This document shows positions 17,231 to 24,549 of a stretch of 60,507 nt of DNA, piece after piece. The position numbers and the translations under genes are program-made. This DNA is from an uncultured Pseudomonadota bacterium (GTDB lineage Bacteria > Pseudomonadota > Gammaproteobacteria > Burkholderiales > Methylophilaceae), in NCBI GenBank assembly GCA_903838125.1, contig CAILXF010000057.1:1-60507 (forward strand), given 5' to 3'. The first letter of the stretch is position 1. Each line of letters begins with the position of its first letter. Under the pieces are notes generated by a model that had not been told where the DNA came from, did no database searches, and worked only from the letters and a program-made list of their open reading frames with translations.

Positions 17231-19111
17231 TTAAAAAGTGAGTTGTGAGCCAAGTTCCACCACGCGATTTGGTGGTAGATGGAATTGGTTGGTAATCGTT
17301 TCAGCGGACCTGAATAGCCCAATAAATATTTTTTTACGCCATAAAGCCATTTCCGTGTTTTTACTGGGGATGAGAATTTCTTTACCCATAAAAAATGACG
17401 TATCCATAGCATCTAACGACAGGCCCTTCTCATTACAAAGCTTCAGGTCTCGCGGCAAGTTCGTTTCATCCTTAAATCCATAGCTTACAATTACCTTGTA
17501 AAAGTTGAATGGCAGCACTTCTACTTTTATGCGCTCAGTTTCAGGCGCATGTGGAATGTCTAAAAATCGAGCGGTTAGAAGGACAATTCTCTCATGCAAC
17601 ACTTTGTTGTGTTTTAAGTTATGCAATAAGGCTGGAGGAACGCCATCGAGGTTTGCTGTCAGAAAGATTGCTGTACCTGGCACGCGAGAAGGTGGATGAG
17701 CACTTACCGCATCAATAAATGGTGTGAGTGCCATCGAGTCAACTTTAAGGCGTGCTATGAGAAGATTCCTGCCAGCTTTCCAAGTAATCATTAAAGTAAA
17801 AAATATGACGCCAATAGCCAATGGTACCCAGCCGCCATCTGGAATTTTTAGTAAATTAGCGATAAAGAATGCACCATCTACTGTTAAGAACATCGCGACT
17901 AATAAGCAGGTACGTAGCTTGCTCCAACCCCAAATGTTATGAAAAACAACACCAGCAAGCAATGAGGTTGCCACCATGTTCCCAGTCACCGCAATGCCAT
18001 AAGCGGCACCTAAGTTTGCAGATGAACCAAAACCTATCACCAAGGCCATGACTGCAAGCATTAATCCCCAGTTAATACGCGGCATATAAATCTGTCCTTC
18101 GTGACTTACGGAAGTATGTTCAACACGCATACGAGGTAAGTAACCCAACTGCAATGCTTGGCGTGAAAGTGAAAATGCACCAGTAATAACGGCTTGTGAA
18201 GCAATGACTGTAGCAACAGTGGCTAATAGGATGAGCGGGTAAAGCATCCATTCAGGGGCAAGAAGATAGAAGGGATTTTTGGCGGCAGCGGTATTGTTTA
18301 ATATCAATGCACCTTGCCCAAAGTAGTTCAGTACCAATGTTGGCAAGACAAGCCCATACCAAGCCAATCTAATTGGAAACCCGCCAAAGTGCCCCATGTC
18401 AGCATAGAGTGCCTCGGCGCCAGTGACACAAAGTACGACGCCACCTAAAGCTAAGAATGCTAACCATGGCGCAATCGTAAAAAAGTGAATGGCATAAAAT
18501 GGATTAAGGGCGGCCAAGATGGCGGTATTTTGAAGAATGCCATTTAAGCCAAGTACGCCTAACGTTCCAAACCACAACACCATAATCGGACCAAAGAAAA
18601 CACCAACCAAGTTGGTCCCTTTATATTGCGTTAAGAATAGAGCTAGTAGTACCCCTAATGAAATTGGCAACACCAGAGGCTTTAATGCTGGTGCGGCAAG
18701 CTCTAAGCCTTCTACAGCAGAAAGTACTGAAATGGCAGGTGTAATCATGCCATCAGCAAAAAACATACATGCGCCTAATACACCAATTAGTGCGATGAGG
18801 CGCTGCTTTCTCTCACTGCCAACAGCAGTCTTTGTTAACGCAAGTAAGGCCATTATTCCGCCCTCGCCTCGGTTATTCGCTTGCATAATAAAGGCGATGT
18901 ATTTTACAGACGTCACCATAATAAGCGTCCAGAATATTAGTGATAATATCCCGAATATATTGGCTTGAGTGAGTGGGCCGAATTGACTGTCTGCCGAGAA
19001 AATTGTTTGTAGTGTGTATAAAGGGCTGGTACCAATGTCACCGAATACAACGCCAAGAGCTGCTAAAGTAAGTGCTGAAGTCTGAGTTTTAGAATTTGGT
19101 GATGGATGCAT
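17231..19111 (-). CDS. kup: Low-affinity potassium uptake protein Kup
   Basis: This 626-residue KUP/HAK/KT-family potassium symporter of the inner membrane has about twelve helices in its first 450 residues. The N-terminal signature GVVFGDIGTSPLYTLQT lies at about 19-35, followed by a GVLGACMFFADGMITPAISVLSA-type stretch at about 108-130. A cytoplasmic C-terminal domain of about 170 residues ends the protein. The length matches E. coli Kup. The ATG ribosome site is weak. It stands alone on its strand. Confidence 0.95.
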   Translation of the reverse strand: MHPSPNSKTQTSALTLAALGVVFGDIGTSPLYTLQTIFSADSQFGPLTQANIFGILSLIFWTLIMVTSVKYIAFIMQANNRGEGGIMALLALTKTAVGSERKQRLIALIGVLGACMFFADGMITPAISVLSAVEGLELAAPALKPLVLPISLGVLLALFLTQYKGTNLVGVFFGPIMVLWFGTLGVLGLNGILQNTAILAALNPFYAIHFFTIAPWLAFLALGGVVLCVTGAEALYADMGHFGGFPIRLAWYGLVLPTLVLNYFGQGALILNNTAAAKNPFYLLAPEWMLYPLILLATVATVIASQAVITGAFSLSRQALQLGYLPRMRVEHTSVSHEGQIYMPRINWGLMLAVMALVIGFGSSANLGAAYGIAVTGNMVATSLLAGVVFHNIWGWSKLRTCLLVAMFLTVDGAFFIANLLKIPDGGWVPLAIGVIFFTLMITWKAGRNLLIARLKVDSMALTPFIDAVSAHPPSRVPGTAIFLTANLDGVPPALLHNLKHNKVLHERIVLLTARFLDIPHAPETERIKVEVLPFNFYKVIVSYGFKDETNLPRDLKLCNEKGLSLDAMDTSFFMGKEILIPSKNTEMALWRKKIFIGLFRSAETITNQFHLPPNRVVELGSQLTF

Positions 19112-19236
19112 TGTCTGTGTTGGTCGTTATTAAAAAGCTAGAATTATGTTGTCAATTGCTGTGCTTCTTGGAAATAGGAATATCAATCCATTTTGATGGA
19201 TATAAGAATAAAAAATCAACCTCTATCAATAATGAG

Positions 19237-20022
19237 TTATGACCAGTCATCACCAGAGGAGCTGTCATCCCATGATGAGTTGTCAGCAACGCCAAAGTCT
19301 GTGCCACCCATATCGTTGTCTGGATTGTTATTGGCATGTGCTTCATTGATTAAACCATTGTTAGAATTGCCATCTGTAAAGTGATGCATCAATGCTTCAC
19401 CGGCCACCATGCCAACGCCCAAGGCCGCGCCTGTTGCTAACCCACCCATAATACCTGACCCTATGCCGCCAGCTGGCGCCATTGTCGGCGCAGGTGGAGC
19501 GCCGTAAGGTTGAGGATTTGAATTCATTCCACTTGGATAATTGCCTGATGGTGATTGAGGCGGATTATTGCGCGTCATCATTTTTGCGGCTATATAAATA
19601 AAGCCGATTAAACCCACCATTAAGAAAATCATACCCCAAGGCATTTCATTATTATTGCTCTGCGCTTGATGGTTTGCTGGCACTGAGTGGCTTGAAGAAA
19701 TTTGCGCGACCAGTTTTTGCAATGCCTCCGGCTTTGCAAAAGATAAATTAGGTTGCAAGCGTTCTGCAGTGTTTAATTCAGTTTGAGCTGCAGAGAGTTG
19801 ACCTTGTTTGGCTAACAGCTCAGCTTCCACATAATGGGCTTTAGCACTATTAGGATGATCTTTAAGCACCTTATCCATCATAGATTGAGCTTCATTAAAT
19901 CTACCAGCCTCAGCTGCAACGTAAACCTCATGCATAGAAGCTTCTTCAGCAGCAAAAACGGGTAGCATAAATGTCATCGCTACCACTAAAGATAAAAACC
20001 GAAAAATTGACAATGCAGGCAT
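19237..20022 (-). CDS. Secreted/membrane TPR-like protein with Gly- and Asp-rich tail
   Basis: This 261-residue protein has a signal peptide ending near FAA (about residue 24) and a short TPR-like helical region (about 28-110; a repeat pattern with AEAGRFNEA and AHYVEAELLAKQG). One membrane helix (about 130-148) is followed by a Pro/Gly-rich linker and a glycine-rich helix (GIMGGLATGAALGVG). It ends in an Asn/Asp/Ser-rich tail, SSGDDWS. The architecture suggests an envelope protein with an N-terminal periplasmic module. I do not recognise a named family. AAGGA precedes the ATG. It is separate from the next genes. Confidence 0.7.
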   Translation of the reverse strand: MPALSIFRFLSLVVAMTFMLPVFAAEEASMHEVYVAAEAGRFNEAQSMMDKVLKDHPNSAKAHYVEAELLAKQGQLSAAQTELNTAERLQPNLSFAKPEALQKLVAQISSSHSVPANHQAQSNNNEMPWGMIFLMVGLIGFIYIAAKMMTRNNPPQSPSGNYPSGMNSNPQPYGAPPAPTMAPAGGIGSGIMGGLATGAALGVGMVAGEALMHHFTDGNSNNGLINEAHANNNPDNDMGGTDFGVADNSSWDDSSSGDDWS

Positions 20023-20147
20023 AGATTAAATCCTTCTTAGTTGATCAAAAGTAGGTGCAATCATACTAAAATAATATGAAAATTAAATGATTATTTGAAC
20101 AATTAATCTCACTAGCCAAGAACAAACTTAGCCAGTGAGAGATATTG

Positions 20148-20717
20148 TTATTTCGGTGCATCTGGCGGTACTGTTGGCATATAACCTGATGGGGGTGGCG
20201 GAGCGTAGCCTGGCGGTGGCGGTGGTGCATAATAGGTTGGTTTTGGTGGTGGTGGCGGTGGGGTGTAGCTTCTTTGCTGCTCTATGTGTCCTGAAACTGG
20301 TACGCGATGCCCCTTGGCGTACATACATTGAGTATAGCCAATGTCATAGCGTTTTTGCGCGCTATAAGCAGAGGCATTTGAGGCATCTACACCAATCAAA
20401 CTACCAAATAACAATCCAGTTGCGGCTCCCACTCCCGCACCTTTACCACCATTTGCAGCAGCACCGATTGCAGCTCCTATTGCGGTGCCTACCACAGCAC
20501 TTTTAGTAAAGCTGTCGTTAGCCGCTTGGTTCGCAGTTGTGCCACCAATCTGCGCATTTGCAAACTGCCGACACTCATTATCATCAAATCTAAATTGATC
20601 AAAGTTTTTACCAGTACCAGGCAAAGCCATCGAACTTGGTCCAGACGGAATAGACACGCATGCGGATAGGACTAATAAAGTTGGCAACACCAATGCCATC
20701 TTAAGTTTCGTATTCAT
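20148..20717 (-). CDS. Glycine-zipper lipoprotein with proline-rich tail
   Basis: This protein of about 189 residues has a signal peptide ending in the lipobox LSAC. A glycine-zipper segment (GTAIGAAIGAAANGGKGAG) in the middle resembles outer-membrane lipoproteins of the YMGG/17-kDa antigen type. Pro/Tyr repeats (PPPPP and YAPPPPPGY-like) fill the C-terminal 45 residues. I prefer the ATG at 20717 over 20723 because GGAG lies 7 nt before it but only 1 nt before the other. It starts 15 nt after the neighbouring Pro/Tyr-rich gene, so both are likely one operon. The function is unknown. Confidence 0.75.
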   Translation of the reverse strand: MNTKLKMALVLPTLLVLSACVSIPSGPSSMALPGTGKNFDQFRFDDNECRQFANAQIGGTTANQAANDSFTKSAVVGTAIGAAIGAAANGGKGAGVGAATGLLFGSLIGVDASNASAYSAQKRYDIGYTQCMYAKGHRVPVSGHIEQQRSYTPPPPPPKPTYYAPPPPPGYAPPPPSGYMPTVPPDAPK

Positions 20718-20732
20718 TATCATGCTCCAGTA

Positions 20733-21134
20733 CTAAGGTTGTGGCGGTGGTGTTGGTGTGACTTTTTGCCATCCAGCGGGACACTCTTTAATGTATGGGT
20801 AGTAACCATCTGGATTAGCACAGTGGTACCAGTAATAATTCTCAGGTGCAGCCTGCTGAATAACAGCTGGGGGAGCCTGCACAGGTTGCTGCTGTTCAAT
20901 GTAAACAGGGGGTTGAACTGGCGCTGGTGTTATGATCACTGGCGGGTAATATCCGTAGGGGTATGGTGGGTAATATCCGTAGGGGTATAGATAAGGTCCT
21001 CCAATATATAAACCAACACCTACATGCCCATGCCCTCTACCACCATAACCGTGACCACGATCTGCCATCGCCGTTCCGCTTAGCGTCACTCCAGCTAACA
21101 ATACAACACTACATAATAATTTAACATTTTTCAT
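20733..21134 (-). CDS. Secreted Tyr/Pro/Gly-rich protein
   Basis: This 133-residue protein has a signal peptide ending at about residue 24 (GTAMA). A His/Gly-rich and Tyr/Pro-rich region contains two copies of YPYGYYPP. The C-terminal motif YYWYHCANPDGYYPYIKECPAGW, split here only by its two cysteines, is a conserved short domain of proteobacterial envelope proteins. The cysteines probably form a disulfide in the periplasm. It is first in a two-gene operon with the glycine-zipper lipoprotein. A direct-repeat motif shared with the downstream two-component operon lies about 100 bp upstream. Confidence 0.75.
   Translation of the reverse strand: MKNVKLLCSVVLLAGVTLSGTAMADRGHGYGGRGHGHVGVGLYIGGPYLYPYGYYPPYPYGYYPPVIITPAPVQPPVYIEQQQPVQAPPAVIQQAAPENYYWYHCANPDGYYPYIKECPAGWQKVTPTPPPQP
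20944..20988. repeat. 24-nt in-frame tandem repeat (two copies)
   Basis: A 21-nt block at 20944-20964 recurs identically at 20968-20988, a 24-nt period. It encodes the repeated YPYGYYPP octapeptide inside the secreted Tyr/Pro-rich protein. The near-perfect nucleotide identity suggests recent duplication by slippage. Confidence 0.85.
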
Positions 21135-21224
21135 GAGTCACTCCTCTGTAATAAGCCAGTTCATCAACTTATATGTCCATTTGACTACAAAATGGTGTCA
21201 GAGTTTTTTCAAATCTTTGAAGAT

Positions 21225-21241
21225 TTGTATCGTCTTGTATC
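21225..21241. promoter_or_regulatory. Direct repeat TTGTATC-N3-TTGTATC, copy A
   Basis: Two identical heptamers spaced at a 10-bp period lie 91-107 bp upstream of the ATG of the minus-strand secreted-protein operon. The same motif precedes the CpxP-like/two-component operon. The helical-turn period suits an OmpR-family regulator such as the one at 22626-23405. Confidence 0.6.
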
Positions 21242-21273
21242 TGCGCTGAAAACGAATGGGAGTGATAGCGAAG

Positions 21274-22629
21274 TCATGAAATTGGTAGTTCTAATTTAGC
21301 AATTAAGCCAAGCTCAAGCATCGCCATATTGCTGAGTTTAATCGAGCCGTGATGTTTCTCGGCAATAATACGCGCAATAGTTAAACCCAATCCAGTGCCC
21401 CCAGAGTTTCTTGATCTTGAACCTTCGATGCGCTTAAAAGGTTGAAATACGGCTTCTAATAGCTCCTCTGGTATGCCAGGCCCCCCATCAATAATCGTCA
21501 CTACCGCTTTGTTGCCTTCTTGATGCACAGTTACATGTGCGGAGCCACCATATTTAATCGCGTTATCTAACAAGTTATTAATACAGCGACGCAGTATATG
21601 CGGACAAGCTGAAATGGGTTTTCCGAGTTTTCCGCTAAACGTAACTTCTGCACCAGCATCTGTCGCGTCATTACAGATAGCTTCTATCAGTGAATCTATA
21701 TCTACCAGCTCAAAAGGCTCTTCAGTATTAGTGCTACGAGCAAAGTCCAATCCCTCTTTCACCATATCTAAGGTAGCTGACAAATCGGCAACCAGTCGTG
21801 CACGTAAATCTTCATCGGCTACCTTTTCCAATCGTAACCTGAGGCGCGTCAATGGTGTTTGTAAATCGTGTGCAATAGCAGCAAGCATATAGGTGCGCTC
21901 TTGTATATGATTGCGAATGTTTGATTGCATGCTGTTGAAGGCAATGGAAGCTTGCTTAACTTCTGTGGAGCCTGAATTCACAGGAAGTGGGGGATGCTCA
22001 ATATTGCGACCTAAATCATGGGCAGCTTGCGCTAATCTGCGTAACGGCTTCGTCGCCATGTGGGCTACAAGTAGCGATATGAAAACAATGGCAAGCAAAA
22101 ACAAAAGCAGGTTTCTGATGAAGTTCCCTTGAAACGGCATTGAGTTACGATCGTGATGTCCAATATCTAGCCTTAAGGGGCTTCCATCGCTAAGCGTGGT
22201 GAATATAGTCTGGCAGTGGCGTGATGATGGATTAATTGGCGCAAACGCACTTTTTATGGGCGGACAGTCCTGATTGCTTCGATCAATGACAGTAACAGGT
22301 CTGTCCTCACCTAGGGTGCGTCGAAGCACGCCTGAAAATTCAGAGTCTGGGAATTTCCCTTCTAGAGTAGTGCTGTTGGACAGATCAATTTTAATGCCAT
22401 TTTTTTCAGCAACATTGGTTAAGGCTGCTCGCGAAGCCTGAGGAACAGCATTTAGCATCAATATGATTTGTTCTATCCGTTCTGCGGTGTGCGCCATGCG
22501 CATATGTGCTTCTAAGTCTCTGCGTTCATAACTCGCGAACGCCATGACTAAAGTAGCCGAAACGATAGTACCTAAAGCTAGAATGATGAAAATTCTAGCA
22601 GTCATCGAACCAAGAAAAGATTTAATCAT
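21274..22629 (-). CDS. Sensor histidine kinase, HAMP-containing, EnvZ/OmpB-like class
   Basis: This 451-residue inner-membrane kinase has helices at about 11-33 and 170-190 flanking a periplasmic sensor of about 135 residues. HAMP follows at about 190-245. The H-box AIAHDLQTPL contains phospho-acceptor His254. ATPase motifs include an N box (NNLLDNAIKYG), DGGPGIP and GGTGLGL. It overlaps the response-regulator gene by 4 nt and should phosphorylate that protein. The H-box with DLQTPLTR is typical of EnvZ-like kinases. The periplasmic domain has two pairs of cysteines at most and no named fold that I recognise; the stimulus is unknown. Confidence 0.92.
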   Translation of the reverse strand: MIKSFLGSMTARIFIILALGTIVSATLVMAFASYERRDLEAHMRMAHTAERIEQIILMLNAVPQASRAALTNVAEKNGIKIDLSNSTTLEGKFPDSEFSGVLRRTLGEDRPVTVIDRSNQDCPPIKSAFAPINPSSRHCQTIFTTLSDGSPLRLDIGHHDRNSMPFQGNFIRNLLLFLLAIVFISLLVAHMATKPLRRLAQAAHDLGRNIEHPPLPVNSGSTEVKQASIAFNSMQSNIRNHIQERTYMLAAIAHDLQTPLTRLRLRLEKVADEDLRARLVADLSATLDMVKEGLDFARSTNTEEPFELVDIDSLIEAICNDATDAGAEVTFSGKLGKPISACPHILRRCINNLLDNAIKYGGSAHVTVHQEGNKAVVTIIDGGPGIPEELLEAVFQPFKRIEGSRSRNSGGTGLGLTIARIIAEKHHGSIKLSNMAMLELGLIAKLELPIS

Positions 22630-23405
22630 CTCGATTCTACCTTGACGGTGGTGGCGAGAATGTATCCTTCATTGCGCACGGTTTTGATAATGGTAGGTGA
22701 TTTTTGATCTAACTCTATTTTTTGACGCAGGCGACTGACCTGCAAATCAATCGAGCGGTCGAAGGCACTCGCATCTCGGCCATGCATTTGATCCATAATT
22801 TGGTCCCTATTGAGAATTCGATTAGGGTGATCAAGAAACATTTTCAATAACCTAAACTCAGCGCCAGATAAAGAAATAATGACCCCTTGCGGATCTAATA
22901 GATGCCGAGCTGTCAGATCTAATACCCAGTCTGCAAAATGCATTTTGACTGCTTCGGCTGTTTTTGTTGGGCTAATACCTAACTGCTGTGTGCGTCTCAA
23001 AACACTGCGTATTCTAGACAGTAGTTCGAGGGGCTCAAATGGTTTGCAAACGTAATCATCAGCCCCTGTTTCCAGGCCAACAATCCGATCTATAGGATCA
23101 GATTTTGCAGTCAACATGATAATTGGGATGTTGGAACTGGCACGCAATTGACGGCATAAGGATAGGCCATCCTCACCTGGTAAATTAAGGTCTAACACAA
23201 TGAGATCAATGCGATGTGAATGTATCATCTTACGCATTGCCTCGCCGTCAGTTGCTTGAAATGCAATTAAATGATTGCGCTCAAGAAACTCCGAAAGCAA
23301 GGACCTGATATCGTCATCATCATCAACGATAAGTACGTGGGTAACTTGTTCATCTGCTAGCAATGTTCCCACTTGAGAGCCCTTTCTTTCAGAGTAATAT
23401 TCCAT
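22626..23405 (-). CDS. OmpR/PhoB-family response regulator
   Basis: This protein of up to 259 residues has a receiver domain (about 22-135) with phospho-acceptor Asp72 in VLDLNLPG and an acidic cluster VDDDDD. A winged-helix DNA-binding domain follows (about 155-253; FRLLKMFLDHPN, then DRSIDLQVSRLRQKIE). The ATG at 23405 has little ribosome-site support. A GTG at 23372 preceded by AAAGGG would shorten the N-terminus by 11 residues and is a good alternative. It lies 30 bp downstream of the Spy/CpxP-like gene and overlaps the kinase gene. It may bind the TTGTATC repeats upstream of its own operon. Confidence 0.93.
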   Translation of the reverse strand: MEYYSERKGSQVGTLLADEQVTHVLIVDDDDDIRSLLSEFLERNHLIAFQATDGEAMRKMIHSHRIDLIVLDLNLPGEDGLSLCRQLRASSNIPIIMLTAKSDPIDRIVGLETGADDYVCKPFEPLELLSRIRSVLRRTQQLGISPTKTAEAVKMHFADWVLDLTARHLLDPQGVIISLSGAEFRLLKMFLDHPNRILNRDQIMDQMHGRDASAFDRSIDLQVSRLRQKIELDQKSPTIIKTVRNEGYILATTVKVESR

Positions 23406-23435
23406 TAAATACTGTAAGCAATATTTTTGTAACGC

Positions 23436-23885
23436 TTATTTCTGACGTTGAAAATGCTGATTAAATTTTTGATCAAAAATTTTCTGTTGCTCAGACGTTA
23501 ATGTGCTGTAAAAGCTTTCTATAGATTGTACATGCGATGCCATCTTTTCTTGCCTTAGCTTCATCATGTTTAACATGCGGTCAAGACGTTCTGGTGTTGT
23601 TAGTTGAGAAAACTCAGAGCGATCATGTTTCGCTTCATGCGCAGTAGGTTTTAAAGCTACAGTAAAGTCCTGCCAAGCGACTTGTTGTGATTCTGACAAT
23701 GCAAGCTCATCATGCAGTGCATTCATTCTTTTTTCAAAATTTTCACTATGCTTTTCTTGATTCCAATGATCATGGCCACATTCAGCTTGTGCGATCATAG
23801 GCTGTAAACTGATGGTGGTCAGCAATGCCAACACAGACATAGGCATGGATAATTTTTGATAGATAGTTTTTGTAGGATGCAACAT
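23436..23885 (-). CDS. Spy/CpxP-like periplasmic LTxxQ protein
   Basis: This protein of about 149 residues has a signal peptide ending near AQA. Mature sequence is helical and carries two LTxxQ-type motifs (LTTPERLD and LTSEQQKIFD) typical of CpxP, Spy and CnrX-like proteins. These act as periplasmic chaperones or as sensors that restrain a kinase. It begins with His/Cys-containing AECGHDHWNQ, which could bind metal. I chose ATG 23885 because AGGAGA lies 9 nt before it; a longer TTG frame overlaps that site. It precedes the response regulator and kinase, as in a CpxP-CpxR-CpxA layout. Confidence 0.85.
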   Translation of the reverse strand: MLHPTKTIYQKLSMPMSVLALLTTISLQPMIAQAECGHDHWNQEKHSENFEKRMNALHDELALSESQQVAWQDFTVALKPTAHEAKHDRSEFSQLTTPERLDRMLNMMKLRQEKMASHVQSIESFYSTLTSEQQKIFDQKFNQHFQRQK

Positions 23886-23985
23886 GCTCGATATTCTCCT
23901 TGAGGTCAATGACGCCCACGTAAACGGCGACTGAACTGTATTTAATCAGGGATATGTATCTAAGATTTGTCGTTTAGACGTTTGC

Positions 23986-24002
23986 TTGTATCTGTTTGTA
24001 TC
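23986..24002. promoter_or_regulatory. Direct repeat TTGTATC-N3-TTGTATC, copy B
   Basis: Two heptamers at a 10-bp period lie 101-117 bp upstream of the Spy/CpxP-like ATG. Spacing and distance match copy A at 21225-21241. A further partial copy, ATGTATC, lies at 23954-23960. Autoregulation by the operon's own response regulator is the simplest reading. Confidence 0.6.
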
Positions 24003-24052
24003 AAGAGTTGCGTAAAGGCGATTAGACTTAGCATAAGCATGCTGACATTTAT

Positions 24053-24547
24053 TTACAAAAATCTATCTAGCAGTTTACGGCTCTGTTTATCCAGTTGTTC
24101 TAGATCGCGAATCAAGAAGTTGATGCCATGGCCATCGGTAATGAGCAGTGAGGTTTGCGTTAGTCGGCGTATATGATCTTCGGCTTTTAATACCAAATCA
24201 GCGTCACCGCGGTCGGTTGTGACCTGCCAAGTGCTAGGTGTGGCAAAGCTTGACACCTGATGTATGCTTTGAATCTCTGGCATAAATTCACGTTGCGCCA
24301 GTTCAGCGGCTAGGTGTTTTTGGCTGTCTTTATCTAAATCGCTTAATCGCTCTATCCATAATAATTCGTGACTGTCTGCACTCATTACTGACAGGCCTTC
24401 ATCAGCCGCACTGATAGGAAACGCCCGAACTGGATAGACGCCATCATGGATGGTGCCATCGGCAGTGTTGAGCTGCAATTGACCACCTGCATTACGCGTA
24501 AGGGCGAATGGCGCTTTTTGGTCGGTAATGAGCGGGATCTGTTCCAT
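24053..24547 (-). CDS. DUF1854 protein associated with cyanophycin genes
   Basis: This 164-residue soluble protein matches the DUF1854 pattern, with FALTRNAGGQL near the start, a DGVYPVRAFPI block and a closing RDLEQLDKQSRKLLDRFL-type helix. The family is usually encoded next to cyanophycin-associated ABC transporters; its biochemical role is unknown. Its start lies 2 nt after the ABC transporter stop, so they are translated from one mRNA. It is the promoter-distal gene of that pair. Confidence 0.85.
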   Translation of the reverse strand: MEQIPLITDQKAPFALTRNAGGQLQLNTADGTIHDGVYPVRAFPISAADEGLSVMSADSHELLWIERLSDLDKDSQKHLAAELAQREFMPEIQSIHQVSSFATPSTWQVTTDRGDADLVLKAEDHIRRLTQTSLLITDGHGINFLIRDLEQLDKQSRKLLDRFL

Positions 24548-24549
24548 CG

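Noticed and set aside
17176-17412. 78-codon minus-strand frame overlapping the kup 3' end
   Set aside because: It lies on the same strand but a different frame inside kup, with no ribosome site and no recognisable domain.
21210-21227. Palindrome CAAATCTT/AAGATTTG resembling a terminator
   Set aside because: On the minus strand, where transcripts run, the hairpin is followed by A residues rather than T; it overlaps the TTGTATC repeat and is better seen as part of the control region.
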